Assembly: GCA_902517505.1 (NCBI GenBank)
Contig: CABYCL010000010.1
Location: 1 to 41,550 of the forward strand
DNA length: 41,550 nt
Direction: 5' to 3'
Source: an uncultured SAR86 cluster bacterium
Lineage (GTDB): Bacteria; Pseudomonadota; Gammaproteobacteria; Magnimaribacterales; D2472
The position numbers were made by a program, and so were the translations under genes. Each line of letters starts with the position of its first letter. Positions within the stretch are counted from its first letter, which is position 1. Shown piece by piece: positions 34,396 through 41,550 of this stretch. Below the pieces are notes generated by a model that was given only the letters and a program-made list of their open reading frames with translations, did no database searches and was not told the DNA's origin.

Positions 34396-34414
34396 GGGGT
34401 GCATTATGCACCCC
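34396..34414. repeat. Perfect 9-bp inverted repeat between hsp20 and dsbD-like gene
   Basis: GGGGTGCAT T ATGCACCCC is a perfect 9+9 palindrome with one central base, a G/C-rich island in very AT-rich DNA. It follows the hsp20 stop by 17 bases on the minus strand and precedes the dsbD-like start by 29 bases. No T-run follows, so it may be a Rho-type or stabilising hairpin at the end of the hsp20 message, or an operator for the downstream gene. Confidence 0.45.
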
Positions 34415-34431
34415 ATTTCACAATATGTGTG

Positions 34432-34884
34432 TTATTTATTTGAGATTCTTTTTGGTGATTTAATCTCAATCATTCTAGGCTTCTTTTCATCAGGTATGAT
34501 CTTTTCTAAATTAATAGATAACAAACCATTAACTAGTTCTGCACCTTGAACAACAACATCTTCTGATAAAGTAAATTGTTGTTTAAAGGCTCTTTGAGCA
34601 ATTCCTTGATAAACAACCTTGTTCTCACCATTTATTACTTCAGTTTTTGGGCCGTCATAACTCACAGAAAGAACGCCATCAGCAAGTTCAATCTGTATAT
34701 CATCTTTTGACAATCCAGCAACTGCAACCTCTATAGCAAAAAGATTTCCATCTTTGCTTATGTTGTAAGGCGGATAGCTTGATGAACGATCATTTGACTC
34801 TGAGAGTCTTTGTAATCTATCAAACAAAGGTTCGAACCCTAATACACGAGTGGTAAAAAATGGGTCTGTAAAATTAAGTATCAT
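34432..34884 (-). CDS. Small heat shock protein Hsp20 (IbpA-like)
   Basis: This is a 150-residue alpha-crystallin-type chaperone that holds unfolding proteins. FTDPFFTTRVLGFEPLFDRL opens like IbpA. The crystallin domain runs from about residue 40 to 130, with YPPYNISKDGNLFAIEVAVAGLSKDDIQIE and the later GIAQRAFKQQFTLSEDV. The A-x-L-x-NGLL-type end is present as AELVNGLLSINLEK. An unusually strong ribosome site, AGGGAGGA, precedes the ATG by 5 bases. I looked for a heat-shock sigma-factor promoter and an RNA thermometer in the 188-base upstream gap and saw none with confidence, although a GTGTAT/ATACAC hairpin lies there. Confidence 0.93.
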   Translation of the reverse strand: MILNFTDPFFTTRVLGFEPLFDRLQRLSESNDRSSSYPPYNISKDGNLFAIEVAVAGLSKDDIQIELADGVLSVSYDGPKTEVINGENKVVYQGIAQRAFKQQFTLSEDVVVQGAELVNGLLSINLEKIIPDEKKPRMIEIKSPKRISNK

Positions 34885-34889
34885 AATAG

Positions 34890-34897
34890 TCCTCCCT
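34890..34897 (-). promoter_or_regulatory. Strong Shine-Dalgarno of hsp20
   Basis: AGGGAGGA on the minus strand, 5 bases before the ATG at 34884. It is the longest anti-16S match I noticed in the window, where most genes have weak or no visible Shine-Dalgarno, so it suggests high expression or a site whose access is controlled. Confidence 0.6.
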
Positions 34898-35072
34898 AAA
34901 AGCGACTTTATAAATGTGTATCTTTAAAGCATACACTTGTTAATGCGAAAATCCGTTATGGCATTTTCATCAAAACTTATTTGGAGTCTTTTTTGCCTTT
35001 TTCAACCTTTATTTTTTTTTGTTTTTAAAATATCCTTATAGAATCATTTATCAAATCCATTTATAAATTAAT

Positions 35073-35480
35073 ATGAAGACAAAAATCATTTTATACACAT
35101 CTATCCTCCTTTTTAGTTCCTTTTCTTTTGCTGAAGAAAAGAAACAACTTATTGAAGAGGGGCAAACATGGTATTTAGATGCAAAAAGTAATAAATTGAC
35201 ACCTTCTACTAGTAAAGTATTATATTTTTTTCCAAATGATGCTCACAACACCTATCAAGCAAGAAAGTTTTCTGATTGGGATAGATTCTCTATTGTTGAT
35301 TCAAGAAACTTAGTTCGACTTAACAAAGGAGATAGAGTTCAAATTATAAAGCCTAAGCACTTTGAAAAAATTTATGAAGTTAAACTTCTAGATGGGTTTG
35401 AAAAAAATAGAAAATATTTTGTAATAAAAGAAGATCTTTTACGATACTATAAACTAAATGAGGAAAAGAATAATGAATAA
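35073..35480 (+). CDS. Secreted protein of unknown function
   Basis: I do not recognise this 135-residue protein. It has a clear signal peptide (about residues 1-20, ending SFSFA). The mature part alternates charged and hydrophobic residues in a beta-like manner (RVQIIKPKHFEKIYEVKLLDGFEKNRKYFVI), possibly an SH3-like barrel, and ends in a charged tail. It overlaps the next gene, a glycine-zipper lipoprotein, by 8 bases, so both are probably made together and act in the cell envelope. It is divergent from hsp20. Confidence 0.7.
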   Translation: MKTKIILYTSILLFSSFSFAEEKKQLIEEGQTWYLDAKSNKLTPSTSKVLYFFPNDAHNTYQARKFSDWDRFSIVDSRNLVRLNKGDRVQIIKPKHFEKIYEVKLLDGFEKNRKYFVIKEDLLRYYKLNEEKNNE

Positions 35481-35931
35481 ACTATTTATCGGACTAATTT
35501 CAATTATAGTTACAACTTCATGTGTTAGCAGCGTTAATTCTTTGCAACCTGAAGTAGTTTCTAGATCAGACGCTCAAAAACAACAATATGTTGTTTTTGG
35601 AACCATCAGGGATACCAATAGAGTAACAATTGAAGATGACAGAGAGGTTGGAGCTATTGCAGGAGCAGCAATTGGTGGCAAAATTGGCAAAGAAATTACA
35701 GATTCTGAACCAGAACAAGATATTGCAACTGTTTTAGGTGCAGTGGTAGGCGCTTCAATTGGTTCGGAAATTGCTGCTAATAAAAGGGAAGGAATTGAAC
35801 TATTGATTGAAACAGACAGCGGAAGCTTTGTTTCAATTATTCAAGAGATAGGTGCTTATTCTTTCTTTAATGGTCAAAAAGTTAGAATTATAAGAAGAAA
35901 CGGCAAATCAAGAGTTATACCATCTGAATAA
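35473..35931 (+). CDS. Glycine-zipper outer-membrane lipoprotein (17 kDa antigen/SlyB-like)
   Basis: This 152-residue lipoprotein has a signal ending in the lipobox TTSC (Cys17). The centre holds a glycine-zipper pair (AIAGAAIGGKIGKEI, then VLGAVVGASIGSEIA), the mark of the Rick_17kDa/SlyB group that inserts into or lines the outer membrane. The tail (about residues 110-152) is a small beta domain. The start at 35473 gives the signal peptide; an in-frame ATG five codons earlier adds basic residues only. Its TAA overlaps the recX ATG (TAATG). The function of the family is envelope stability, not known in detail. Confidence 0.82.
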   Translation: MNKLFIGLISIIVTTSCVSSVNSLQPEVVSRSDAQKQQYVVFGTIRDTNRVTIEDDREVGAIAGAAIGGKIGKEITDSEPEQDIATVLGAVVGASIGSEIAANKREGIELLIETDSGSFVSIIQEIGAYSFFNGQKVRIIRRNGKSRVIPSE

Positions 35932-36383
35932 TGTCCGATGACATATTCAACAATATATATAATAAATCACTAGATCTTCTTTCCAGAAGAGAACATTCAA
36001 TTAAGGAAATAAAAGAGAAGCTTCTCTTGCGCTTTGATGATAAGGAAATCGTAAACTCTGTTCTTAATAAACTTAAAGAAAATAATCTTGTAAACAATGC
36101 TAGGTTTGCCGAAGCTTATGTTTCTAATAGAAAAAGAAAAGGATTTGGACCAAAAAAAATTTCTTTTGAATTATTATCTAAAGGTGTAAAAGAGTCAGTA
36201 ACAGAAAGCATAATTGCTGAAGAGGGAGGCTGGAAGAAGTCAGCTAAATTGGCTTTCATGAAAAAGTTTAAAGATGGACCTAGTTCTGATACTAAAGAAA
36301 TGTTAAAACAAAAAAGCTTTCTTCAAAATAGAGGATTTGGTTTTAAAGAAATAGAATCAGTTTTTACCAATAACATGTTATGA
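35931..36383 (+). CDS. recX: RecX regulatory protein
   Basis: RecX (150 residues) binds the RecA filament and modulates its ATPase and strand exchange. It is built of repeated three-helix units. LDLLSRREHSIKEIKEKLLLRF opens the first, VLNKLKENNLVNNARFAEAYVSNRKRKGFGPKKISFELLSKGV covers the highly typical second, and LKQKSFLQNRGFGFKEIESVF is the third. In many bacteria recX follows recA. Here it stands after a lipoprotein gene with a one-base overlap and 9 bases before dnaX, so recA must lie elsewhere. Confidence 0.9.
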   Translation: MSDDIFNNIYNKSLDLLSRREHSIKEIKEKLLLRFDDKEIVNSVLNKLKENNLVNNARFAEAYVSNRKRKGFGPKKISFELLSKGVKESVTESIIAEEGGWKKSAKLAFMKKFKDGPSSDTKEMLKQKSFLQNRGFGFKEIESVFTNNML

Positions 36384-36392
36384 TTTTTTGCT

Positions 36393-37970
36393 ATGTCTTA
36401 TGAGGTTTTAGCGAGAAAATATAGACCAATTAATTTTGATGAAGTTGTTGGACAGGATCATGTTGTTAAAGCCTTGGTAAATAGTATTGATCAAGAAAAA
36501 ATTCATCAAGCATATATTTTCTCAGGCACAAGAGGAGTAGGAAAAACCACAATTGCTAGAATTTTAGCAAAATGTTTGAATTGCGATAGCGACTCTAAAC
36601 CAACTTCAAACCCATGTAATAAGTGCTCAAATACTATGGAGATCTCAGCTGGAAGAAGTGTGGATTTTTTAGAAATTGACGCAGCTTCAAATACACAAGT
36701 TGATAAAATTAGAGATTTAATTGAAACCGTAGAATATAAACCAGCTAAAGGAAGATTTAAAATTTATCTAATTGATGAAGTTCATATGCTTTCGCCCGCA
36801 AGCTTTAATGCGCTACTTAAAACACTAGAGGAGCCTCCCGCGCATGTTGTATTTATATTTGCAACAACTAATCCTGAGAAAATTCCAAAAACCGTACAAT
36901 CTAGATGCTTACAACTTAATTTAAAGACAGTTAATGAGGAATTACTATTTAATCATTTTAGAAAAATACTTAAACATGAAAAAATTCAGTCGGATGATGA
37001 AAGTCTTGCCTTGATTGCAAATTCAGCAAATGGCTCAGTAAGAGATGGACTAACTTTACTCGATCAGGCTATAGCACATGGAAATGGAAAACTCTCACAA
37101 GATCAAGTTAAGGCATTACTAGGAACTATCGATGATTCATTATTAATAGGATTAATTAATTCTGTCATTGATGGAGATGGAGTATCTGTCTTTGACTTAT
37201 TATCAAAAATCGAAGAATTGTCTCCAGAATACGATTCTATTCTAAAAGATATTATCTCTATCCTTCATCAAATTTCTCTAGAACAGGTTTTAAATAACTC
37301 ACAAGACGAAAGAATAAAACATTTAGCAAGCCTTATTGATAAAGAATTCAATCAATTGCTTTATGAAATTGCTATGAATTCTTTTTCAAAATTCTCTGTT
37401 CATCCTAGTCCAAAAGAGGCTTTAGAAATATGTTTATTAAGAATGTTAACTTTTAATCCACTTCAAAAGTTATCAGATGATAGCAGTTCAAATGAAACAA
37501 ATAATTCAGAAAAAAAAACTCTAAAAAAAGTTGATAATAAATTAGATATACAAAAACCTGATCTTAAAGATAATAATAAAAGCCATTCAATAAAAAATAA
37601 TGATGATTGGGTAACATTATTTAATTCACTTGAAATGAGCCCTTTTGCTAGAAATTACTTTGGAAATATGTCATTAAACTCCTTTAGAGATAATTCGCTA
37701 ATACTTTGTTCAAGCCCTGAAATAAATGAGGTGCCTGAAAATATAATTTCAGAATTTAAATCAATTTTGCAGAATAAATTTTCTGAGAGTATTAGTATAA
37801 AAATTGAAGTTGGCGATGTCTTAAATTCACCAATTGAAGAAGAGCAAAATAATAAAAAAAACGAAAAAAGAGTTGCTGAAACTGACATTAATAAAGATAA
37901 AGAAATCCAAAATTTTATTAACAAATTTAACGGAAAAATAAAAACTGATACTATAAAGCCAATAAAATGA
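36393..37970 (+). CDS. dnaX: DNA polymerase III subunit tau (and probably gamma by frameshift)
   Basis: The clamp-loader subunit of DNA polymerase III has 525 residues (E. coli tau 643). The AAA+ part has Walker A GTRGVGKT (45-52), four zinc cysteines (61, 64, 75, 78), LIDEVHML as Walker B and the SRC arginine-finger motif (QSRCLQL). Domain III ends near residue 350, then a low-complexity linker leads to a tau-specific C-terminal domain (WVTLFNSLEMSPF to TIKPI) that should contact the polymerase alpha subunit. Two A-runs at 37510-37518 and 37523-37529 make a slippery region; a -1 shift meets TGA at 37532, giving a gamma-like product of about 380 residues. recR overlaps the stop codon (ATGA). 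Confidence 0.95.
   Translation: MSYEVLARKYRPINFDEVVGQDHVVKALVNSIDQEKIHQAYIFSGTRGVGKTTIARILAKCLNCDSDSKPTSNPCNKCSNTMEISAGRSVDFLEIDAASNTQVDKIRDLIETVEYKPAKGRFKIYLIDEVHMLSPASFNALLKTLEEPPAHVVFIFATTNPEKIPKTVQSRCLQLNLKTVNEELLFNHFRKILKHEKIQSDDESLALIANSANGSVRDGLTLLDQAIAHGNGKLSQDQVKALLGTIDDSLLIGLINSVIDGDGVSVFDLLSKIEELSPEYDSILKDIISILHQISLEQVLNNSQDERIKHLASLIDKEFNQLLYEIAMNSFSKFSVHPSPKEALEICLLRMLTFNPLQKLSDDSSSNETNNSEKKTLKKVDNKLDIQKPDLKDNNKSHSIKNNDDWVTLFNSLEMSPFARNYFGNMSLNSFRDNSLILCSSPEINEVPENIISEFKSILQNKFSESISIKIEVGDVLNSPIEEEQNNKKNEKRVAETDINKDKEIQNFINKFNGKIKTDTIKPIK
37510..37534 (+). promoter_or_regulatory. Slippery sequence and -1 frame stop in dnaX
   Basis: A nine-A run (37510-37518) and then CTA AAA AAA GTT, which contains the slippery heptamer A AAA AAA (37523-37529), lie in the linker after domain III. 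A -1 shift at either run reads AGT TGA and stops at 37532-37534; an extra A added by polymerase slippage gives the same stop. E. coli dnaX uses A AAA AAG at the equivalent place. I see no strong downstream stem-loop or upstream Shine-Dalgarno stimulator. Confidence 0.6.
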
Positions 37971-38563
37971 ACCAAGATCTAGTAACAGAACTTATAAATG
38001 CTCTAACTATTCTTCCAGGCGTAGGTAAAAAATCAGCTCAAAGAATGGCACTTTATCTATTGGATAGAAATAAAGATGGAGCAAGTATCTTAGCTAATAC
38101 TCTTAATCAGGCTGTTGAAAATATTCAAAGATGTTCAAGATGTAGAATGTTAACGTCAAAACCTATATGTGATATTTGTTCTGATACTTCAAGAGATTCA
38201 AAAAGTATATGTGTGGTTGAAAGTCCCTCAGATGTCCTTGCGATTGAATCAACCGGTGGTTTTCGAGGTAAATATTTTGTTTTACTTGGGAGGCTTTCAC
38301 CAATTGATAATATTGGACCAGAAGATTTAGGAATTGATGATCTATTAAAAATTATTGATAGTGAAGATATTAAAGAGGTCATATTGGCGACTAGCAGTAC
38401 TGTTGAAGGAGATGCAACAGCAATATTTATTAAAGATCATGTAAAAAATGCTATGGTTTCAAGAATTTCATATGGAATTCCAATTGGAGGAGAGTTAGAG
38501 TATGTTGATGGAACAACTATTGCTCGTGCAATAGAAGGGCGAGTAGAAATTAATGTCGATTAA
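37967..38563 (+). CDS. recR: Recombination protein RecR
   Basis: RecR (198 residues) works with RecF and RecO to load RecA at single-strand gaps. The helix-hairpin-helix opening [20 protein letters not shown], a zinc site of four cysteines (56, 59, 68, 71) and a Toprim domain ([15 protein letters not shown], then [14 protein letters not shown]) are all present, and the length matches the E. coli protein. The start overlaps the dnaX stop by four bases. In many bacteria a ybaB gene lies between dnaX and recR; here it is missing. It overlaps dcd by 11 bases. Confidence 0.95.
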   Translation: MNQDLVTELINALTILPGVGKKSAQRMALYLLDRNKDGASILANTLNQAVENIQRCSRCRMLTSKPICDICSDTSRDSKSICVVESPSDVLAIESTGGFRGKYFVLLGRLSPIDNIGPEDLGIDDLLKIIDSEDIKEVILATSSTVEGDATAIFIKDHVKNAMVSRISYGIPIGGELEYVDGTTIARAIEGRVEINVD

Positions 38564-39122
38564 ATCTGATAAATGGATACAAGAAATGTCTGAGAAAAAG
38601 GACATGATAAAACCTTTTTCTAAGAATCAAGTAAGACTTGATGAAGATGGAAATAAATTAATTTCATACGGTGTTTCTAGTTATGGATATGATGTTAGGT
38701 GTTCAAATGAGTTTAAGGTTTTCACTAATATACATTCAGCTGTAGTTGATCCTAAGTCTTTTGATAAAAAAAGTTTTGTAGATATCGATTCTGATATATG
38801 CGTAATCCCACCAAATTCTTTTGCATTAGCCAGAACAGTTGAATATTTTAAAATCCCAAGAAATGTTCTTACCGTATGTTTAGGTAAATCAACCTATGCT
38901 AGGTGTGGCATTATTGTGAACGTCACACCTCTTGAACCAGAGTGGGAGGGTCATGTAACTCTAGAATTCTCAAATACAACAAATTTACCAGCCAAAATAT
39001 ATGCTGGCGAGGGTGTCGCACAAATGCTTTTCTTTGAATCTGACGAAGAATGTGAAATAAGCTATAAGGATCGTGGGGGTAAATATCAAGGACAAACAGG
39101 CGTAACTTTACCCAAAACTTAG
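38553..39122 (+). CDS. dcd: dCTP deaminase
   Basis: This 189-residue enzyme deaminates dCTP to dUTP, the main route to dUMP for thymidylate synthesis in gammaproteobacteria. It carries the expected [32 protein letters not shown] block, with the catalytic Glu in the TLEFSN strand and the Ser-x2-Ala-Arg substrate residues, and a C-terminal [16 protein letters not shown] lid. Length and order match E. coli Dcd (193). It overlaps recR by 11 bases at the start and converges with the DUF3108 gene, overlapping it by 15 bases. Confidence 0.95.
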   Translation: MSIKSDKWIQEMSEKKDMIKPFSKNQVRLDEDGNKLISYGVSSYGYDVRCSNEFKVFTNIHSAVVDPKSFDKKSFVDIDSDICVIPPNSFALARTVEYFKIPRNVLTVCLGKSTYARCGIIVNVTPLEPEWEGHVTLEFSNTTNLPAKIYAGEGVAQMLFFESDEECEISYKDRGGKYQGQTGVTLPKT

Positions 39123-39785
39123 TATTTCCCTTAACTCCAATTTATTTATTCTTTCAGGACTAGAATCTATTATTTTTAGAAACATAAACTCTAAACCTTC
39201 AGCTAAGTAATACACAACTTTTCTTTTACTGTTTTCTTGAGTACGTTCAATAACATAACAATTATATTTTTTGTTACTAAATTCACATTCTTCATTATTT
39301 ACTAATCTAAAACTATATGTTTTATAGCCACCACTTTCCATATCAACAATGTTTAAATTAAAATCTTTAAGACCATTTTTAACTGAGTTTCTTATCATTA
39401 TCTGAACATTTAATGGGTCAAATATATTATTTTCACTAAGAGACGTCTCCCAGTTATTCACACCTATGGAATTAATTATATTATCTTCATAGTTAAATTT
39501 AATTGATTGATCTCTATTAAGAAATTTTGGTCTAATTTTAATATCATAGGTATTTGGAACGACAACATTTTTATTAATTTTAAATTTAGAAGAAAAAAAT
39601 AAAGAAGCAAACAAATTCGATGCTTCAAATTTTATTTCATCGCCATTACTAGTTTTTTTATATTCCCTTATTCCAGTAATTGAAATTTCATCTGATTCAA
39701 AATTATATTTTGCGCTATAGGCTGGTATTTCTGATAATAGAAAATTAAAAGGTAATAATAATAAAAATAGTTTCTTAAACTTCAT
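39108..39785 (-). CDS. DUF3108-like periplasmic protein
   Basis: This is a 225-residue protein with a signal peptide (about residues 1-18, [11 protein letters not shown]). The mature part opens [22 protein letters not shown], the typical DUF3108 beginning, and continues as a beta-rich single domain. The function is unknown. In Pseudomonas and relatives a gene of this type follows purN, as here. It overlaps the purN end by 11 bases, which suggests coupled translation rather than a shared pathway. Confidence 0.75.
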   Translation of the reverse strand: MKFKKLFLLLLPFNFLLSEIPAYSAKYNFESDEISITGIREYKKTSNGDEIKFEASNLFASLFFSSKFKINKNVVVPNTYDIKIRPKFLNRDQSIKFNYEDNIINSIGVNNWETSLSENNIFDPLNVQIMIRNSVKNGLKDFNLNIVDMESGGYKTYSFRLVNNEECEFSNKKYNCYVIERTQENSKRKVVYYLAEGLEFMFLKIIDSSPERINKLELREILSFG

Positions 39786-40425
39786 AATTCTTAATATAAA
39801 TATTTTTACCTTTTAAATTAATGTTTTTAAATTTAACTATATTTTGTTCGATATAAATATTGTCTTTACAAATTTCACTTATAATTTTAGGTAGCAATTT
39901 ATGTTCTATTTTATGAATTCGATCAATTAATGTCTCTATTTTTTCAGCATTATCTATATTAATTATTCCTTGAGCAATTATAGGTCCAGCATCCAATTCC
40001 GTTGAAACAAAATGTATTGAAATACCATGTTCTTTATCATTATTTAATAAAGCTTTTTCGTGCGTATTTAAACCTGGGTATAGAGGTAATAGTGATGGAT
40101 GAAGGTTAATCATCTTAGATGAAAATTTATTTATAATTTTTTTACCAAGTATTCTCATGAAACCTGCTAATACAATTAAATCAACATTTAGTTGATCTAA
40201 GTATTCGCCTAACACTTTTTCAAATTCATTTCTTGAAGCGAATTCATTATGATTAATAATTTTAGTATTAACCTTAAAATTTTTAGCACGAATTAATCCA
40301 TACGCATCAGGATTATTCGATATAACACTTACAACCTCACCATTAATTAGATTGGAGTTACAGGATTTTACGATTGCCTCTAAATTAGAACCACTACCAG
40401 ATATCAAGACAGCTATTTTTTTCAT
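39775..40425 (-). CDS. purN: Phosphoribosylglycinamide formyltransferase PurN
   Basis: PurN (216 residues) transfers a formyl group from 10-formyltetrahydrofolate to GAR, the third step of purine synthesis. The phosphate loop ISGSGSNLEAI, the folate-site segment LAGFMRILGKKI, and the catalytic Asn and His in MINLHPSLLPLYPG with the later Asp in TELDAGPIIAQ are all visible. It lies 4 bases after purM on the same strand, as is usual in gammaproteobacteria. Confidence 0.96.
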   Translation of the reverse strand: MKKIAVLISGSGSNLEAIVKSCNSNLINGEVVSVISNNPDAYGLIRAKNFKVNTKIINHNEFASRNEFEKVLGEYLDQLNVDLIVLAGFMRILGKKIINKFSSKMINLHPSLLPLYPGLNTHEKALLNNDKEHGISIHFVSTELDAGPIIAQGIINIDNAEKIETLIDRIHKIEHKLLPKIISEICKDNIYIEQNIVKFKNINLKGKNIYIKNYEV

Positions 40426-40429
40426 TTTA

Positions 40430-41461
40430 TTAGAAAAATTTTACTGAATCATTGTCTTTTTTTTCAGAAACCGCACCAATCTGAAAGCACTTATGTCCCA
40501 TTTGCAATATTTTATTCATTATTTTTGATGAATCATCTTTTTCAACAAATAGTGCCATTCCAATACCACAATTAAAAATTCTATACATTTCATTATTTGA
40601 TAGATTTCCTTCTTCTTTAAGCCATTGAAATATTTTTGGCATTTCCCATGAAGTTTCATCTATTTCAATGGATAGATTATTTGGAATAGATCGAGGAAGG
40701 TTTTCTAGTAAGCCACCTCCAGTAATATGAGAAATAGAGTTAACTTTGAAATCTTTTATTAAACTCATTATAAGGTTTGGATACAAAATAGTTGGCTTAA
40801 GAACTTGTTTAACCATATCCTCTTTCAGAGTTTTTGGAGACTGGGAATCGTTAATAATTTTTCTAATCAATGAGAATCCATTAGAGTGTGGGCCACTGGA
40901 TTCAATACCAATTAGAATATTTCCAACTTTAACATTCTTATCATTTAATATTTTTTTCTCATCAACACAACCAACGGAAAATCCTGCTAAATCAAAATTA
41001 TTATCAATATAGTGTCCTGGCATTTCAGCTGTTTCTCCTCCTAAGAGAGAGCAACCTGAATCTAAACATGCTTTAGCAATACTTTTGATCACTAAAGATG
41101 CTTCGTCTACATTAAGTTTAGAAGAGGCGTAATAGTCAAGAAAGAAAAGAGGTTCAGCACCACAAACAATTAGATCATTCACACACATTGCAACCAGATC
41201 TTGTCCGATACCTGATAAATCGTTATATTCTTGAGCAAGTGAGACTTTTGTACCAACTCCATCAGTACATGCAACTAGTACCGGGTTCTTAAAATTATTA
41301 CCAAGTTTATACATGCCTGCAAAACCACCAATGTTTTCTAAAACATTATTATTTTGAGTTGCAGCAACATCTTTTTTAATTTTGTTTATTAAATCATTAC
41401 CAGCATCTATATCAACGCCTGCTGATTTGTAGGGATCATTTTCTATAATTTCTTTTGTCAT
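40430..41461 (-). CDS. purM: Phosphoribosylformylglycinamidine cyclo-ligase PurM
   Basis: PurM (343 residues) closes the imidazole ring to make AIR, the fifth step of purine synthesis, using ATP. YKSAGVDIDAGN opens the protein, then VACTDGVGTKVSLA, CVNDLIVCGAEPLFFLDY and LLGGETAEMPGHY form the ATP and substrate sites, with HITGGGLLENLPR in the C-terminal half. Length and order match the E. coli enzyme (345). The start is fixed by the conserved N-terminus. It is the first gene of the purM-purN-DUF3108 run. Confidence 0.96.
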   Translation of the reverse strand: MTKEIIENDPYKSAGVDIDAGNDLINKIKKDVAATQNNNVLENIGGFAGMYKLGNNFKNPVLVACTDGVGTKVSLAQEYNDLSGIGQDLVAMCVNDLIVCGAEPLFFLDYYASSKLNVDEASLVIKSIAKACLDSGCSLLGGETAEMPGHYIDNNFDLAGFSVGCVDEKKILNDKNVKVGNILIGIESSGPHSNGFSLIRKIINDSQSPKTLKEDMVKQVLKPTILYPNLIMSLIKDFKVNSISHITGGGLLENLPRSIPNNLSIEIDETSWEMPKIFQWLKEEGNLSNNEMYRIFNCGIGMALFVEKDDSSKIMNKILQMGHKCFQIGAVSEKKDNDSVKFF

Positions 41462-41475
41462 TTAGAATACCTTAT

Positions 41476-41550
41476 ATGATATTAAATAATGTGAGATATA
41501 TAAAACATACTATATTCTGCCTTATTATCTTTTCTAATACATGCTTTGGA
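41476..41550 (+). CDS. Possible start of a divergent secreted protein gene (3' truncated by window)
   Basis: An open frame of 25 codons runs from an ATG to the right edge. It would encode a basic start and then a hydrophobic core (IKHTIFCLIIFSNTCFG) like a signal peptide. In Pseudomonas and relatives a DUF2066 secreted protein gene lies divergently beside purM, so this is a candidate for that gene. The start would be only 14 bases from the purM start, leaving little room for promoters, so the call is tentative. Confidence 0.35.
   Translation, partial: MILNNVRYIKHTIFCLIIFSNTCFG

Noticed and set aside
34885-35072. RNA thermometer (ROSE or fourU) or heat-shock sigma promoter upstream of hsp20
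   Set aside because: The strong AGGGAGGA and a GTGTAT/ATACAC hairpin are present, but no convincing anti-Shine-Dalgarno pairing or CTTGAA/CCCCAT-like pair was found by eye.
1-41550. Mobile elements, prophage genes, CRISPR arrays
   Set aside because: No transposase, integrase, phage structural gene, cas gene or regularly spaced direct repeat was recognised on either strand. The phage-like ligase stands alone.

Overview
This window looks like part of a streamlined chromosome of an oligotrophic marine gammaproteobacterium, probably SAR86-like. That placement is an inference. It rests on the visible AT-richness, very short or overlapping gene junctions (ATGA and TAATG), gammaproteobacterial gene orders (smc-zipA; purM-purN-DUF3108) and the accessory repertoire: a TonB-dependent receptor, three acyl-CoA dehydrogenases, a cytochrome P450, a GH16 glucanase, an alkylsulfatase-like hydrolase and an alternative oxidase. 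I see no insertion sequence, integrase, prophage or CRISPR array.

Layout: (a) 1-2950, plus strand: the end of smc, zipA, an ATP-dependent DNA ligase of T4-like build where ligA usually sits, and a lytic transglycosylase lipoprotein. (b) 2951-10419: an M16C peptidase, a DUF4136-like lipoprotein, an alkylsulfatase-like MBL enzyme and a pair of acyl-CoA dehydrogenases. (c) 10489-11774: three small membrane proteins of unknown role. (d) 11821-18786: tRNA-Leu(UAG), GH16 laminarinase-like enzyme, an attenuator-like leader and TonB receptor, a tRNA-3'-end-like hairpin, then a tight operon of a propeller-like protein, a P450 and an MFS permease. This may be one nutrient-uptake island at a tRNA gene. 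(e) 18796-28589: a thioredoxin-like protein, a DUF4345-like protein, a Ca/Na antiporter, an SDR/LysR/acyl-CoA dehydrogenase group, exonuclease I, an alpha/beta hydrolase, tRNA-Val, a pseudoazurin plus alternative oxidase pair and a serine hydrolase. (f) 34884-28564, minus strand: Hsp20, a DsbD/ScsB-like reductase, a YwaF-like protein, MscS, an SLC13 permease and a small coupled protein. (g) 35073-39122, plus strand: a secreted protein, a glycine-zipper lipoprotein, recX, dnaX, recR and dcd. (h) 41461-39108, minus strand: purM, purN and a DUF3108 protein, with a possible divergent gene start at the right edge.

The points most worth following up are the ATP-dependent ligase at the ligA locus, a dnaX slippery site placed to make a gamma subunit, the switch-like leader of the TonB receptor, the GH16 gene starting 7 nt after a tRNA together with a tRNA-end-like repeat 3.6 kb on, a tRNA-Val gene whose invariant U33 reads C, and a one-base-overlapping pseudoazurin and alternative oxidase pair. 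No intergenic stretch exceeds 300 bases; the longest (12894-13123) holds the leader element.
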